Positions 1 through 11,438 of a DNA stretch of 64,000 nt are shown one piece after another. A program made the position numbers and the translations under genes. Below the pieces are notes generated by a model. That model had not been told where the DNA came from and ran no database searches. It was given only the letters and a program-made list of their open reading frames with translations. Source of the stretch: Delphinus delphis. Its lineage: Eukaryota > Chordata > Mammalia > Artiodactyla > Delphinidae. The DNA is taken from contig NC_082697.1 of NCBI RefSeq assembly GCF_949987515.2, positions 26,047,730 through 26,111,729 on the forward strand, in the 5' to 3' direction. Position 1 is the first letter of the stretch. Each line of letters starts with the position of its first letter.

Positions 1-241
1 ACTTTACAGTTTACAAGCACTCTTACACCTGGCCCTCACTGATACTTTATGAGCAAGACACAGCAGGAACTGGTGTCTTTACTTTGTAGGCAGAAGTAAA
101 GGCTCAGAGGAAGCAACGTCCTCTGCCCAAAGTGACACTGCTGACAAATGCCAGAAATGGGACTTAAATCTCCATCTTTCTATTCTAGGCCCTTCTGGTG
201 CCTTCTCCCACACACTGCTATCGCAGTGTCTCAGGGGCCTA

Positions 242-472
<231 letters not shown>

Positions 473-574
473 CTACAGGAAAAGTGGGGAAAAGGAGGGG
501 GCGAGGGCCCCTCCTCAGTATCCTAGTGGCTGTTTCAAAGACATTCATTAAAACCATATACTCTAAGACCCAGA

Positions 575-1240
575 CAGCTTGGACTACATGTCAATGAACA
601 ACTTTTGATAAAAGATACCACAGTTAGAACGGAGGCTGGGAGAAGACATCTGCAAACTAAAGAACAAACAGTAATACACCTCATATTCAAAAATGCCTGC
701 TGATTTATAAGAAAAAAGACAAATGATGCAAGAGAAAACATGGGCAAAGGATAGGAGTGAGCAACTCACAGCAAAGGGAACCCAAATAGCCAACACACTC
801 AAAAGATGTGCAAGCTCACAAGAATTAGGAGAAAGAAAATTACAATGACAACAAGACACCACTTCTTACCTGTGAGACCAGCAAAAATTTAAAAGCTTTA
901 CTCTAATTACTGGAAAAGATACGGCTGATAGTAGAAGTATACATTTTGGAACAACTACTTTGGAGTGTAACCCCTTACAAGCATCTAATAGGATTTTAAA
1001 GGTGCCCTCTACCTCTAGGTATTTGCCTTAGAGAATCCTGCCCTTCGTACCAAGAGATGGATAAAAGGATGCTCAGTGCCACAATGGAAGTAGTACAGGA
1101 AAAAACTTGGAAGGAGTCATACCAAGACACTAAATCCATGATAGTGGTTGCCTCTGGGGGGAGGGACTAGAAGTTACCTCGAGCCAAGACACACAACCTT
1201 TTAACGACTTTATCTATAAACTTTTATTTCTTTTATTAAC
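575..1240 (+). repeat. Ancient LINE-like fragment in POFUT1 intron 2
   Basis: The text resembles the 3' part of old L1 elements (a gaacccaaatagccaac-like stretch, cacaatggaagtag, then ggttgcctctgggg), but it is heavily diverged. Family not resolved. Confidence 0.5.
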
Positions 1241-2264
1241 AAAAAGAAAACATGAAGCAAAGATGAGAAAATATTAATGATTATCATTTCTAGTGGTAGA
1301 TACATGGACGGTGATTATAGTAATCTCTGTATTTTTCTAGACTTAAGAAAATTTCTTAGAACACCATGAAATAAAATTTAGACTTTATCCTATAGGTCAG
1401 AGTTCCCAAGCATGTTCCACTAGTTCAGGTGGGTAAAGGGTTCTGCAATAAAAAGGCTCCAGAAATAAACAGGCCTGGGAAATGCTATGTTAAGCAGGTT
1501 TCTTTATGACAGAACTTCTCAGGGCCTTTAATATGCTAACATGCATTTTGAATCTCCAAATTTGGGGGGAATGAGGAATTGAGAACACAATTTCCCAAAC
1601 TGACTTAACCACTGCACCATTCCTGCACGAGCCATTGATGTTCCAATGAACAGACTTCGAGAACCTTAATTATTAGCAACAAGGTCTTGCTGAAGGATTT
1701 TAAGCAGAAATAATGTGAGATCTGCTTCCTTGAAAGATCACTCTGGCGGCAGAAGAAAGAATGTACTGATGGTAAGATAAGAGGAAGGAGAGGAATTAGG
1801 AGGCTACTGCAATGGTCCTTTTACTTGTTCAAGTATTCATTCAACATGTATTTTTGTTTTGTTTTGTGTGCTTTGTTTTGTTTCAACATGTATTTTTGAG
1901 CATCTCCAAAAGTCCGAGAGATGGGGAAGCATGGACAGGTTAAAAAATGTAAAGGGAGGTGAAGTACAGAGTAAAGGGAAGCATTTAGGATGACTTCTAG
2001 GTTCCTGGCCCAGGTGAATGGAGGTGACATAAACTAAGGCTGGAAATATAGGTGGTTACACAGGTTTGAGGGGAAAGTTCTGGCTTTGTGAACTTCAGAT
2101 TATCTGTGGGTCATCCAAATAGACCCAAAGGCGGAGGAGTTAGAAACACAAGGCCTGTGGTCAGAGGAGAGTCTGGGCCATAGGTAAATTTGGGAGGTAC
2201 GTGGAGAAAAGTGAAAGCCCAAGAGTCAACAGAAACTTATAGCAAAGCAAATAATGGTAATAAA
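1241..2264. other. POFUT1 intron 2, mostly unique
   Basis: No exon or RNA gene is seen. The part from about 1,900 to 2,240 (gatgacttctaggttcctgg and onward), and again about 2,500-2,830, looks like very old LINE-derived sequence that I cannot name. Confidence 0.4.
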
Positions 2265-2445
2265 AGCAACTAATATTTACTGAGTGCTGGGTTAGTGCCA
2301 GGTGCTGTACTCATGATGTTTCATGGACTTATTCATCTAATTGTAAGAGGTAGGAATACAACCATCTCCAGTTTATTTATGAAGAAACCCAGGTGGACAG
2401 AATCTAGGTAACTCATCTTAAGTCACACAGCTAATAAGCAAACAG
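2265..2445 (-). repeat. MIR SINE
   Basis: Reverse-complement MIR signature: ATATTTACTGAGTGCTGG, then GCCAGGTGCTGTACTC, ending AGTCACACAGCTAATAAG. Strongly diverged, as expected for this ancient mammalian SINE. Confidence 0.65.
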
Positions 2446-2889
2446 AAAGAGGAGACCCACCAACATTTAAACAGTGGGTGGGGAGAGAGGAGCCCCTGAT
2501 GCAGCACAAAGAGGAAAATGTGGATAGGTTGGGCTGAAGCAGGAACAGGCTGTGTCTTGGAAGCCAGGGGAGTAGGAAGTTCAAGAAGGAGAGAGGCACA
2601 TGGGGCCAGGTGCCACCGGGAGGTCAGTTAAGATAAAGACTGAGAAATGACTCCTGGATTTGGCAATTCTGAGGTCCTTAGTGGCCTCTGTGGGAACAGT
2701 CTCAGTGGGGAAGGGGAGCCCAACTGGGGTAGGTTGAGTAACCCATAGAAAGCAAGAAGTGGAAACTCTGAAAGACTCCTAGCTGAGAAGGCAAGGTGAG
2801 AGAAGGCAAGCAAACCAGAGGGAGACCAACGGGCCAGGTCTAAACTATAACAGTGAGTACAAAAAGTCAGAGCATCAACAGCTCCCGGT

Positions 2890-3110
2890 TACTAAGGACT
2901 CCCTGCATCCTAAGCACTTTCAATTGATGGCTTCAGCTGATTCTAAGAGGGAGGCATTCCACAATCACTAACTCACTGAGGGAGGTAGCAACAACTATTA
3001 CCAGCCTGTTTTAAAGATGAGGAAACTGAGGCACAAAGAGGTCACGTACCCTGCCCAGGCGATACGGCTAGTAAGTGGCCAAGCCAGGCTATGATCTCAG
3101 GTACTCTGGC
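2890..3110 (-). repeat. MIR SINE
   Basis: Contains GATGAGGAAACTGAGGCACA followed by ACGGCTAGTAAGTGGC, the core of MIR in reverse orientation. Confidence 0.7.
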
Positions 3111-3529
3111 TTTTAAACTTTCTAAATACAGGCATGTGCAGGAAAAAATAAAACCTACGGTTTAGGATGTAAGAATAAAGTACAGTGTTTTGTACATACT
3201 AAACATAATTTTTTGAAGTTTATTAAAAACTTTCAAAGTCAATTCACTAAATATTAATTTAGTTCCTACTGCCAGGCCCCTGGAGTTACATTGTGAACAA
3301 TGACAGATACAGGACTGGTGGAAGACATAAAGAACATGCAAGAAATTACATGATGCTGGGCTTCCCATACTAAGGGACCCCTTGATGAGGTGAGAGGCAG
3401 TGCCGGAGCCAGACTGCTCCGGTTTGTGGCCCTGGACATGTTATTAACCAACTTGTGCCTCTGTTTCTCCTTCAGAACTGATAATAGCAACCATCACCTC
3501 TGACCAATGGGTGGGACCAAACAAGGCTG

Positions 3530-3745
3530 GAAATGGAGTCTGGAGGTTCAGGTCACAGGCTCAGGAGTCAGAGAGACATGGGCTTGAATTCCAGTCTACT
3601 ACTCACAAGCTGTGTGAGCGTGGGTAGTTACCTAACCTCTCTAAACCCATTTCCTCATAGGGATGTGATGAGAAGGAAAAGAGCTAATCCTGATGCAGTG
3701 CTCAGAAACAGTGCCTGGCAGACAACAGGTGCTGGATAAATGTTA
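3530..3745 (+). repeat. MIR SINE
   Basis: Forward MIR pattern: GGGCTTGAATTCCAGTCTAC, then TGTGTGAGCGTGGG, CCTCTCTAAACC, TTTCCTCATAGGG, ending GTGCCTGGCAGACAACAGG. A second partial forward copy lies just before it, at about 3395-3500. Confidence 0.7.
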
Positions 3746-3899
3746 GCCAGTTAGCCAGGGAAGACAGGGGGGCGGGGTGGGGGGAGGTAGGGCAAACTCA
3801 GAGGGGTGGGAGGTAAAGCCTACAGAAAGACTTGGGGTCAAGCAGAGGTGAGCAGGATTAGGGAAAGGTGGACAAGGGTCAACAGCAGGAGGTACTCAC

Positions 3900-4021
3900 A
3901 TTGGTGAAAGGAGGCTTGTGATGCTGGTACTCAATCCAAGGAGGTACAGCCAGGGTGCGGTTCAACAGCTTTGCAAATGCCAGGGAGCCCAAGAAATGAT
4001 CAGCCTGGTTCCCAAAGCGCC
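3900..4021 (-). CDS. POFUT1: POFUT1 coding exon 2 (GDP-fucose-binding loop)
   Basis: This 122-nt exon is flanked by an acceptor ending CCATCCAG and a donor reading AAT|GTGAGT. It joins exon 1 in phase 1 and leaves phase 0. It encodes the [12 protein letters not shown] segment, in which Asn49 here corresponds to human Asn46, a residue lining the GDP-fucose pocket (family knowledge). The N-glycosylation sequon NRT follows at residue 65. The exon continues through the conserved [16 protein letters not shown] stretch. The frame is intact, with no stop or indel. Confidence 0.95.
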
Positions 4022-4199
4022 CTGGATGGTATATTGCAGGTGAAGTGAGGACTATGGCGTCGAGGGCTTGGGGCATGCAAGGCTCAGAAAGGATGCAGAG
4101 CCAGGAGTGTGGAGAGCCAGGACACCAAGGAGAGCCAGGGGAGCTGGCAGCATGGGATCACGTCTGGACTCCTGGGTCTGACAGTCAAGGCCCTTCAGG

Positions 4200-4555
4200 C
4201 CCTGCCTCTTCTGCCTCAGCCACTCCAGGTTCTTTGCTGTTTCCCAAACATGCTCTACACTTCCCATCCCCACCCCATGCCTTTGCTCTTGCTGTTCCAT
4301 CAGCCAGGAGTGACCTTCTACTTCTATTTCCTCCCATCTGCATGTGAAGGGGTAACTCCAATGCCTCACTCACTGGGATCCTTTCACTACCCCTCTGCCA
4401 TATTCAGTTCCCCTCCTCTGCCTCCCACCTTGGATATGAGTTACTTGCGGTTCTTCACTCTTCCTAGAATGTCCTTTCCCATTTCCCGGCCTTTGGCTGT
4501 TTCCTCAGCCTGTGAATGCCCCAGGTGCAAGGTCCCTGTCTGACTCTTTCTGTTA
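4200..4555 (+). repeat. L2 LINE fragment in POFUT1 intron 1
   Basis: Contains the run CAGCCACTCCAGGTTCTTTG and CATGCCTTTGCTCTTGCTG, typical of the 3' end of ancient L2 LINEs, in diverged form. Confidence 0.5.
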
Positions 4556-5099
4556 TCCCCAGCATGGCATCCATTCATTCATTCCACAAAGACCGTTGAG
4601 AGGCCACAACGTGTCAGGCTCTCTGCTAGGTGCTGGGACACAGGAGTGAGCAAGAAGGACAAGGTCTCTGCCTTCAAGGCATTCACAGGCCAGGTAGGGG
4701 GACAGTAAACATATAAACAAATATACAGTGATAAATTTTGATAAGTTCAAAAATGAAGTGAAAAAAGTTTGGTGATGGAGAACAATGAAGAGGAGATTAT
4801 TTGGGTTGAGGTCAGTGAAGTCTTTTCTGGTGACATTTAAGCTGTGGCCTGAGGATGGGAAGGAGTTGGTCTGGCACAAGGCAAGGGGAGGGTGTTCCCC
4901 GGCAGAGGGACTAGCACAGGCTGCAGGACCTGAGTATGTGTAAGGAACAGAAAAGGGTAACTGTGCCTGCAGCTGGAGGGTCTGGGGAGAAGGGTGTGGT
5001 GGAGATGATGCGCAGAGGGCAACATCATCATGGTTAGGAGTGTGAAGGATTTTAAGAAGAAATAACTTTAACAGTGACGATCCACCACTCCCATTTAAA
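4556..5099. other. POFUT1 intron 1, old LINE-like DNA
   Basis: A diverged sequence with the pattern of a CATTCATTC start, a TGCTAGGTGCTGGG core and GACAGTAAACATATAAACAA. It resembles old LINE 3' ends, and similar motifs recur near 12,840 and 63,700. The class is not resolved, and no gene is seen. Confidence 0.4.
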
Positions 5100-5350
5100 T
5101 TGCACTCCTAAGCCAGCTTTTAGATTCTCCCTTACCCTGCTCTATTTTATTTTCCCATAGCACTCATCCATAAATATTATGCAGTTACTTATTTTTTATA
5201 TTTATCTTTTATGGTCTGTCTTTCCCAACTAAAATGAAGGCTCTACAAGGGCCTGGAGCTTTCTGTCTTATCACCACCGTATCCCTGGAGCAGAGAACAG
5301 GGCTGGGCACACAGTAGGTGCCCTATAAATACGTGTTGAATGAATGAAAG
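5100..5350 (+). repeat. L2 LINE 3' end
   Basis: The 3' portion reads AGGCTCTACAAGGGCCTGG, then GGGCACACAGTAGGTGCC, and terminates in TGTTGAATGAATGAA, the usual L2 tail. Confidence 0.65.
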
Positions 5351-5675
5351 AATCGCCCAGAGCCAGCGTTGGGTCAGTGCCATCAAGTCCTGCCCCACTA
5401 ACTCCATTTACTGGACTCGGGGCTGGCTTAGGCCTTGCGCAAGACACATCGTAACCTCTCCCGGCCTCAGTTTTCTCATCTGCCAAACGGAAGGTTGGAC
5501 ACAGAGGTCCCTTCGGTGCCCTTGCAACTGGGGCAGAAAGGTGAGGAGCAGGCCCTGCCCCGCGCTGGGGTCCTTTCCTGGACCTGTCAAGGCGTCTCTG
5601 GGCGCCTCAGAGAAATTGCTTCTCCTCTCTGGGCCTCAGTTTCCCCATTTGGACAGAAGGCTCGGGAGGCCTTAC

Positions 5676-5808
5676 CCATGCATGGGCAGTAGAGCAGGTA
5701 ACCCGCAGGGTCCCAGGAGCCCACGGGCAGCCCCGGGAACGGCAGAAGCAGCAGCAGGAGAGACACACGCGGCGGCAGGGGCGACGATGCCCACGCGGCA
5801 GCTCCCAT
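5676..5808 (-). CDS. POFUT1: POFUT1 coding exon 1 (start codon, signal peptide)
   Basis: POFUT1 is the endoplasmic-reticulum GDP-fucose protein O-fucosyltransferase (GT65) that puts O-fucose on Ser/Thr of EGF repeats in Notch and similar proteins. This exon holds the ATG (5808-5806, minus strand), a leucine-rich signal peptide of about 30 residues, and the mature N-terminus beginning near [15 protein letters not shown]. It ends in phase 1 (ATG G) at a GTAAGG donor, and the split Gly codon is completed in exon 2. The start is chosen because the MGAAAW beginning matches the remembered human protein. The signal peptide appears about three residues longer than human. The gene runs leftward out of the window: 146 of roughly 388 codons are present. 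It shares a promoter with PLAGL2. Confidence 0.95.
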
Positions 5809-6000
5809 ATTGGCCCCAGAGCCAGGGCGCTCCGCGGCTCGGAGGCGGGGAGGGAAGGAAGGGGGCGAGCGTCCGCCCCGCTCCCGTCAGCCCCCGCGCG
5901 CCGCCCGCGCGCCGCTCCGGCCGCTCTAGCCGGCGGGCAGGCGGGACCATAGAGAGCCCGCGGCACCGCCCCCTCCACGGGCAGAACGCCCGCTCGTGCG

Positions 6001-6017
6001 GCTCCCAGAATGCACCG
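6001..6017 (+). promoter_or_regulatory. Possible ZNF143-type promoter element
   Basis: The core CCCAGAATGCA resembles the ZNF143/THAP11 promoter consensus (ending TTCCCAGAATGC), which is common in bidirectional CpG-island promoters. The left half of the consensus (ACTACA) is not preserved, so this is a candidate by motif similarity only. Confidence 0.35.
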
Positions 6018-6109
6018 CACAATGGCCCGACCGCCGCCACTACCGGGGCCTGAGCGGGCCTGGCGGAGCCCGAGCGCGGCCCGGCCCGCAGCGCGGGGCC
6101 CGGAGCGCG
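6010..6109 (+). other. PLAGL2: PLAGL2 non-coding exon 1 (3' end defined)
   Basis: A strong donor, GCG|GTGAGTGT, sits at 6110 inside the CpG island. Nothing between it and the next good acceptor (before 11333) codes for PLAGL2, fitting a first exon that is pure 5'UTR as in human PLAGL2. The left boundary is a guess because no start site can be read. Two ATGs (6010 and 6019) lie near the assumed start and may be outside the transcript. Confidence 0.5.
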
Positions 6110-7949
6110 GTGAGTGTGGGCGAGGGCCCCGGGGGACGGCGGGGAGCGGGGCGGGAGGCAGTCTCGCTGCACCCGCGCGCCCGGCGCCCGGAGTGGCAGC
6201 GCCCCTCATTTCTGGCCCCTCAGCACGGTCGCCCACACCCCCGACCCGAGGCCCCCTCTGCGCCAGCCTGGCCCAGATAGGCCCCAGGGTGACGAAAACT
6301 TTCCCCGGACCCGATACCTGGGTCTGAAGAAACCCCGCTGGCCCCCTCCCTTCCGAGACCTGGAGCCTCAACCCTGGGGGGGGGGTCCCCACTCCGACCC
6401 CGCAGGCTCCCTGGAAACCCAGATAACGCGCTGCTGACCTTACCAGGGACCCGGGTCTGGGGGACGCAGATAAGCTGCACCTGCTCTCTCCTCTCAGACA
6501 CGCCTACCCGGACCCACATAACCCCCTTTCCTGCTCCAAATAGTTCGCTCTTTCTCCTCTGTTTCATTTCCCAGAACCACATAACCCCTTTTGAGGCTTC
6601 CCCCAATTATTTGGTTCTGGGGAACCCAAATAATTTCTACCTATAGTTCCCTCCTCGGCGATCGTACTCCCAAACTCTAGACAGTTTCCACCCGGTACCA
6701 TTTTGAGACTCTTGAAATTCAGGGAATTCGCTTTTATCTTCAGCCCCTTTAACCCTCCATCCCATGTAATCCATCCCCCACCCCCCACCGTCTCTCTTTC
6801 TTTGCGGAGGGTGGAGTGGGGGTCTCTTAGGGATCGAGATAACTTGCTCCTCCCTCCCTTCCATTCCTGAGACCTCCAGACTTCTTCCTGAATTTCTGTC
6901 CCTGGTCCGGCAGCCGTCTACCCCCAGCCCTCCCAGCCCAGGGGCGTTTAACCTTTCCCCCCATGCAGTATGGTGGTCTAGAAACGAACCAGAAGACAGG
7001 CTATCCCCTGCAAATCCTGTCCTGGCCCCATCTCGGTGGGGGAAAGGGACTTGTAAGGTGCAAGATAAGGGGACGTCGGGTGTGGGGAGTTGGTACTTTC
7101 ACCAGCAAGTGTTCCTGTGACCTGGCCTGTGTGTTTTCCCACCTGTCTGCCTGGGACTCTGAAAGAGTCTCGCCTGGGGTTGCTAACCCTACCGCCCAAG
7201 GTGAGGCCACGGGATTGGGGGGGGGGGTGTCTAATCAGGTTTCCTCTTGGTGAAGATGGGGCTGTTGTGAATTGCAGCCATTTGCTCAAGGCCTCCTTAG
7301 GAGTGGGAGGCAGCGGGAATCAGGAAATCATGAATCAAAAGGACTCCAAAAAGGGTCCATCTACACCGATAGAAGAACTAGCAGCCCCTGTTAATCCTGT
7401 TTGATGTCTCCTGGAATGATGCAAGTCATTGAGACGCTCCAGCCTCCCTGTAATTTAATTCTCCCCCCCACTCTGGAGTGTATGTGTGTTTGTGTGTGTG
7501 TTTTGGTGGCGGGGGGCAGCTATACCCATTTCCCCCTTTCCTTCTCACTGTTCTCCAGTCAGTCAGTGTGTCTTTTGGATTTGTTTCTGATGCCCAGGTC
7601 AGGACCTGTTTTTTATCTCTAAGTCTATTTATAATTTCCCAGTTGCTATTTTGGGTTCTGCTTAAGGGAAGATTGTGTCCACTGCAAGGAAAGTTCCTGG
7701 GTGTGTTTCCTCCTCGGCAGGTGTTGAATTGAGTTCTTCAGATCCCCAAGTAGCTCTTGGGCAGCAGGGATAAAAGCTATTTTAGGGTAGTCACTGAAGT
7801 GGAGCTGTTAATCCTCTGTGGGTCTCTCTAGTTAAGAACACTTACAGATTAACCCTTTCCTTGGTGCAGGGGCGCTATTTCTCAGCAGTTTTGGGGGGAG
7901 GTTTGAGAGAATTCAACTGTGGCAGCAGAAGGTGGGAACATGCAACTCT

Positions 7950-8105
7950 ATACAAAGGCAAAGATAATAGCTGCCTTTTGTTGGGTACTTAGAGCAAGCC
8001 AAGCCCTGTGCTGAGTCCTTTGCATACCTGACTAAAATAATCCTTACAACAAGCCTGTGAGGTAAGTATTTTTAGTTTTACAGATGAGGAAACAGGCTAA
8101 TAATG
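7950..8105 (-). repeat. MIR SINE
   Basis: Ends with TTACAGATGAGGAAACAGGC after GTGAGGTAAGTATTTTTAG. Reverse-orientation MIR. Confidence 0.65.
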
Positions 8106-8569
8106 GAGAAAGAACGCAGTCTCTATAGAGATGATGTAACACCATAAAAACTATAGTTTCATCAGAGGGCAGCAGGCATCGTGGCACACAACAGAGAACA
8201 GACAGACGAGGAAGCGATTTGTCTCTTTTAAAGGCTTCCAAAGAGGGCCATACAGAGTTTTTAGCAAGCATTTGTATTTGGGGTATGGGGCCTTAATAAC
8301 AGAGGAGATTCCTACAGTGAGGGAACTCTGGCCCAGGATATGGTGCTGGAGGAAGATAAAGTAAGGGGGACTGGCTCCGGGGGATGTGCTGAGGGTTAAT
8401 TGTGAGGGAAAAGGGGAAGGCTGCATTCTGGGGAGATGTTGGGAAGGGAAGGAAACTCACTCTGAGGCCTGAGAAGACTCATCTAGGGAGGAAAAAAAAG
8501 TAGTACTATTCAGGCCCCGTGCGGAAAAGAGGGAGACACAGTTTAGACCTCAGAGACAGCACTGTTTGT

Positions 8570-8770
8570 ATTTACACGTTTTATGTCAGACATTTCAAGA
8601 GTTTCACTGAATCTTCCATGAGGATTTTATAGGTAAGGAGAACAAATGTCTATTTTAGAAATTGAGGAAACTGAGGTTCAGAGAAACTACGTAACCTGCC
8701 CATGGTTTCACAGCCAGTAAGTGGCAGTCTTCTGATAGCAAGTCCAAGGTTCTTTCCACAATACCTCCCT
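8570..8770 (-). repeat. MIR SINE
   Basis: Contains TTGAGGAAACTGAGGTTCAG and CACAGCCAGTAAGTGGCAG, the reverse MIR core and flank. Confidence 0.65.
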
Positions 8771-11049
8771 CTTCATATCAGACTCCAGAAGGAATCTTAG
8801 GATGAAAATATACCGAGTTACACCAGTAACTGGGAGGGATTGATTGTGTTTGTTTTATGGGAACAGGTTCTGTCAGCTTCTGTAGTTGTTAAGGTTAGAG
8901 TATGAGACCAGAAGAGCAGCTTTGAAAGAGAAGCAGAATTTTTTCAGTTTTGCAGAGGAAGATGTCTGAAGGAATAGGCCTTCGGATAATGTGGGAGAGG
9001 CCCAGGAATCTTCCTGGATGAAAGGATTTTGCAGACAAGGGACAGAGGGAGAAAAACTAGATTTCCAGAAGGGTTCCTAAGGTAACACTAAAGCCATAGC
9101 CCCATTAAGTGCAAATCAAGGCAAGCACATGGCTGCTGCCTTCCTTCTTTGATTCTATCAGTACAACCTTGAGAGCTCTTCTTAGCCACCATCAGCCTCT
9201 TTCCTAGAAGCCCATTACTCTTCCAGCAGCAGCATACTAAACTGCTGTGTCTTGTTTGTGCTTGTTCGGGAGAACAGATGAGGTGGACGTGTGGGAGGTG
9301 GGGGACATACTGTTCTCTTTCTGAGTTTGCGTGGAATTTCCAAAGCTAGGCTCCTCTCTCACATCAGCCAAAGTGATGTGACTTGCTTCCCTCTGGCTGC
9401 CATTCCCAACTTTCCAGAGGCTGAGGTGCATGATTTCACATATTGACGGGGGGTGGGGCAGAATTTGACTTTGAAGGTGGGGGAAATTCCCTTCAAACTA
9501 GATGTTCAAATTCGTGCTCGCTCACTACCCAATTCCAAGCTGCCTAGTAATCACTGGTATTATAAACAGGTAATTCCACCCTTTGGAAGAAGGAGGGGAC
9601 TTAAACGATGAAAGCCAGACATCAGAGGCCTTTGAGGTTTATCGTGAAGCAGGCAAATATGCCATGATGACTCGAAGGCTCAAGTGGGACTAGTTTTTAG
9701 TGCTAACACGTGACTCACGCAAAATGCAGCCACCTTTGTGCAGATCTTTCTAGGCAAATCTCCACTCGTGATAGGGAGATGTTTATCATATTACATTGCA
9801 GTGTTTCTTCAACAAGAGGAATGGTTCCTGAACAGGACGTAGCTTATGTTAATGATGAGCAAAGCTCTCTCGGGCATAAACCCGCTGATCCCATCATCTC
9901 GTTCACGGCCAGCCTGTTGGTTGAATGGTCACTGTAAGCAGCAGGTGCTAATGAGCTGAGCAAGCATTCTTTGGCCCACAGCTAGTTTGTGCAATTGGAG
10001 CCCTCCCCAGATTCTCATGGACAATCCCCAGATACCCCTTTTGCTCCCTTCACATGGAAAAGCCTCATGACCAAATTTTGGCATGACCTCTTCAAAGGAA
10101 ATCCCCCTGTTATAGCAAGTTGCATTGGGGTTGGTAATCTCGTGTGATGAGCTTGTGAGTGTGAATGTGGCTCTGTTGTCCCCCTTTTGAGAATCAGTAT
10201 GGTAATGCCCTTTCTCTCTTCCTCTGAGTTGAGTCAGGAAAGAAGTTGTGTCACCTTTGCTCCCCCGCCCCACTCCACAACCCAGTAGAAAGCATCAGAC
10301 TTCAAGATATTGGCTCGCCACTTTGGAACTCAGTTTAAACCAGAACTTCCTGAGCATGTTAACCAATAAGAATCCACTTGCATTCAATGACTGATTTACT
10401 CATCTAAAAGAAAGTTGAAAGTCCTTTTCTAGGTGCTAGGTGTGTGGAGATGAAAGAGATGTGATCTGAACTCTCAAAGAATCAGAGTTTGGTGATGGCG
10501 TCTAAGTTCTAATGCAAATGTGTTACTTGCTCATAATGGAGACATGCACGTGTTCTATGAGGGTCTTTGGGACCCTCAGCACCACTCAACACCTTGCGTG
10601 TTCAGCGGACTTTGCTAAAGAAGTATGGTTTGGGCCCTGAGACCAAGAGACCCAGAGTGGTGGTTGAGGGCGGGACAGGACCAGTACTGGTTTAGTGGAA
10701 ATGCTGAGTTTGCTGTTGCCTTCCTCAGACAGAACCTCTTGATGTTGATATGCTGCTAAGAAACACATCTGCTAAGGAACACATCTGGCGCAGGGGCTGA
10801 CTCTCCAGGGTGTAAATTTCCTAAGTAATGGCTTCTTCTTTCTCCTCTGATGCCTTTTGGGCATTTTATTGCTCCTTAGCACCTCTATGAGGAGAATTGT
10901 AGAAAGTGAGGAGGAGGTAGGGTGAAGAGGAGGAGGAGGTGCTGCTATTTCTAAATTTAGTGGAAAGGATGTAAAAGTGAAGCTAGAAGGGAAAGTCTGG
11001 AGTTTAGGGCTTTTACTTCCTCTGATTATCCTGTTTTCCTATTAGCCTA

Positions 11050-11240
11050 GGTGGTACTTGTAATAATAGTTACCACTAAGCACTAGGTGCCCAGCCTTCT
11101 GCTGAATGCTTTGTATTTATTATCTCATTTAATCCTCAAAAGATCCTTATGATGTAGGAGATTATTAAGCCCATTTTGTAAATGAGGGAACAGCTCAGGG
11201 AAGTAAGTAATTGGCTGAAAGTCACATGGCTTCTAAGTGG
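11050..11240 (-). repeat. MIR SINE
   Basis: Contains TTATCTCATTTAATCCTC, CCCATTTTGTAAATGAGGG and CACATGGCTTCTAAGTGG, typical of reverse MIR. It ends less than 100 bp before PLAGL2 exon 2. Confidence 0.65.
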
Positions 11241-11398
11241 AAGGGCTGGGATGGAACGGGGATCTCTCTGCCTCCAGAGCCCATGTTTTCATGGTATTGG
11301 GCTCCCTAACACCAGGTGTTCTGATGTTTCAGGTGAAGAGATTGTTTTCTGAAGGCTGCGTTGGAGGCTGTGACAGAGCACAGAGCCCTGTGGAGCTG

Positions 11399-11419
11399 AT
11401 GGGGAGGCTTTCTCAATAA
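11399..11419 (+). CDS. PLAGL2 upstream ORF 1 (6 codons)
   Basis: Within the 5'UTR part of PLAGL2 exon 2, an ATG at 11399 opens a six-codon frame (MGRLSQ) ending TAA at 11417-11419. Its start context has C at -3 and G at +4, so it is probably weak and often bypassed. It is not in frame with the main ORF start and is too short to be a protein gene. Any role would be translational. Confidence 0.5.
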   Translation: MGRLSQ

Positions 11420-11420
11420 C

Positions 11421-11438
11421 ATGGCCCTTCGCCATTAG
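11421..11438 (+). CDS. PLAGL2 upstream ORF 2 (5 codons, strong start context)
   Basis: The frame reads MALRH then TAG and ends 7 nt before the PLAGL2 ATG. Its start has A at -3 and G at +4, a better Kozak context than the main start (G at -3, A at +4). Scanning ribosomes should therefore often initiate here and terminate almost on top of the real start. That predicts dampened PLAGL2 translation unless leaky scanning or local reinitiation occurs. Confidence 0.55.
   Translation: MALRH

Larger units (their letters stand above)
5690..6300. promoter_or_regulatory. CpG-island bidirectional promoter of POFUT1 and PLAGL2
   Basis: The stretch is very GC-rich with dense CpG, unlike the flanking introns. 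It separates the POFUT1 start codon (5808, minus) from the PLAGL2 exon 1 donor (6110, plus), so both transcription starts must fall within about 300 bp. No TATA box is evident, as expected for a CpG-island housekeeping promoter. The human genes are also head to head. Exact start sites cannot be read from sequence. Confidence 0.85.
6110..11332 (+). other. PLAGL2 intron 1
   Basis: This intron of about 5.2 kb begins in CpG-island DNA and becomes ordinary unique sequence. It has a short imperfect (GT)n near 7478-7502 and MIR pieces at 7950-8105, 8570-8770 and 11050-11240. In 8770-11050 I recognise no gene, RNA or clear repeat. Open frames here are short and without recognisable protein character. 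Confidence 0.7.

Noticed and set aside
4109..4543. 144-codon plus-strand frame in POFUT1 intron 1
   Set aside because: It falls within L2-like repeat sequence, lies antisense to POFUT1, and shows no protein resemblance.
5340..6437. Long open frames on both strands across the CpG island (up to 261 codons)
   Set aside because: GC-rich DNA has few stop codons by chance. The composition is Arg/Pro/Gly-rich with no family resemblance, and the frames overlap the genuine POFUT1 exon 1 and promoter.
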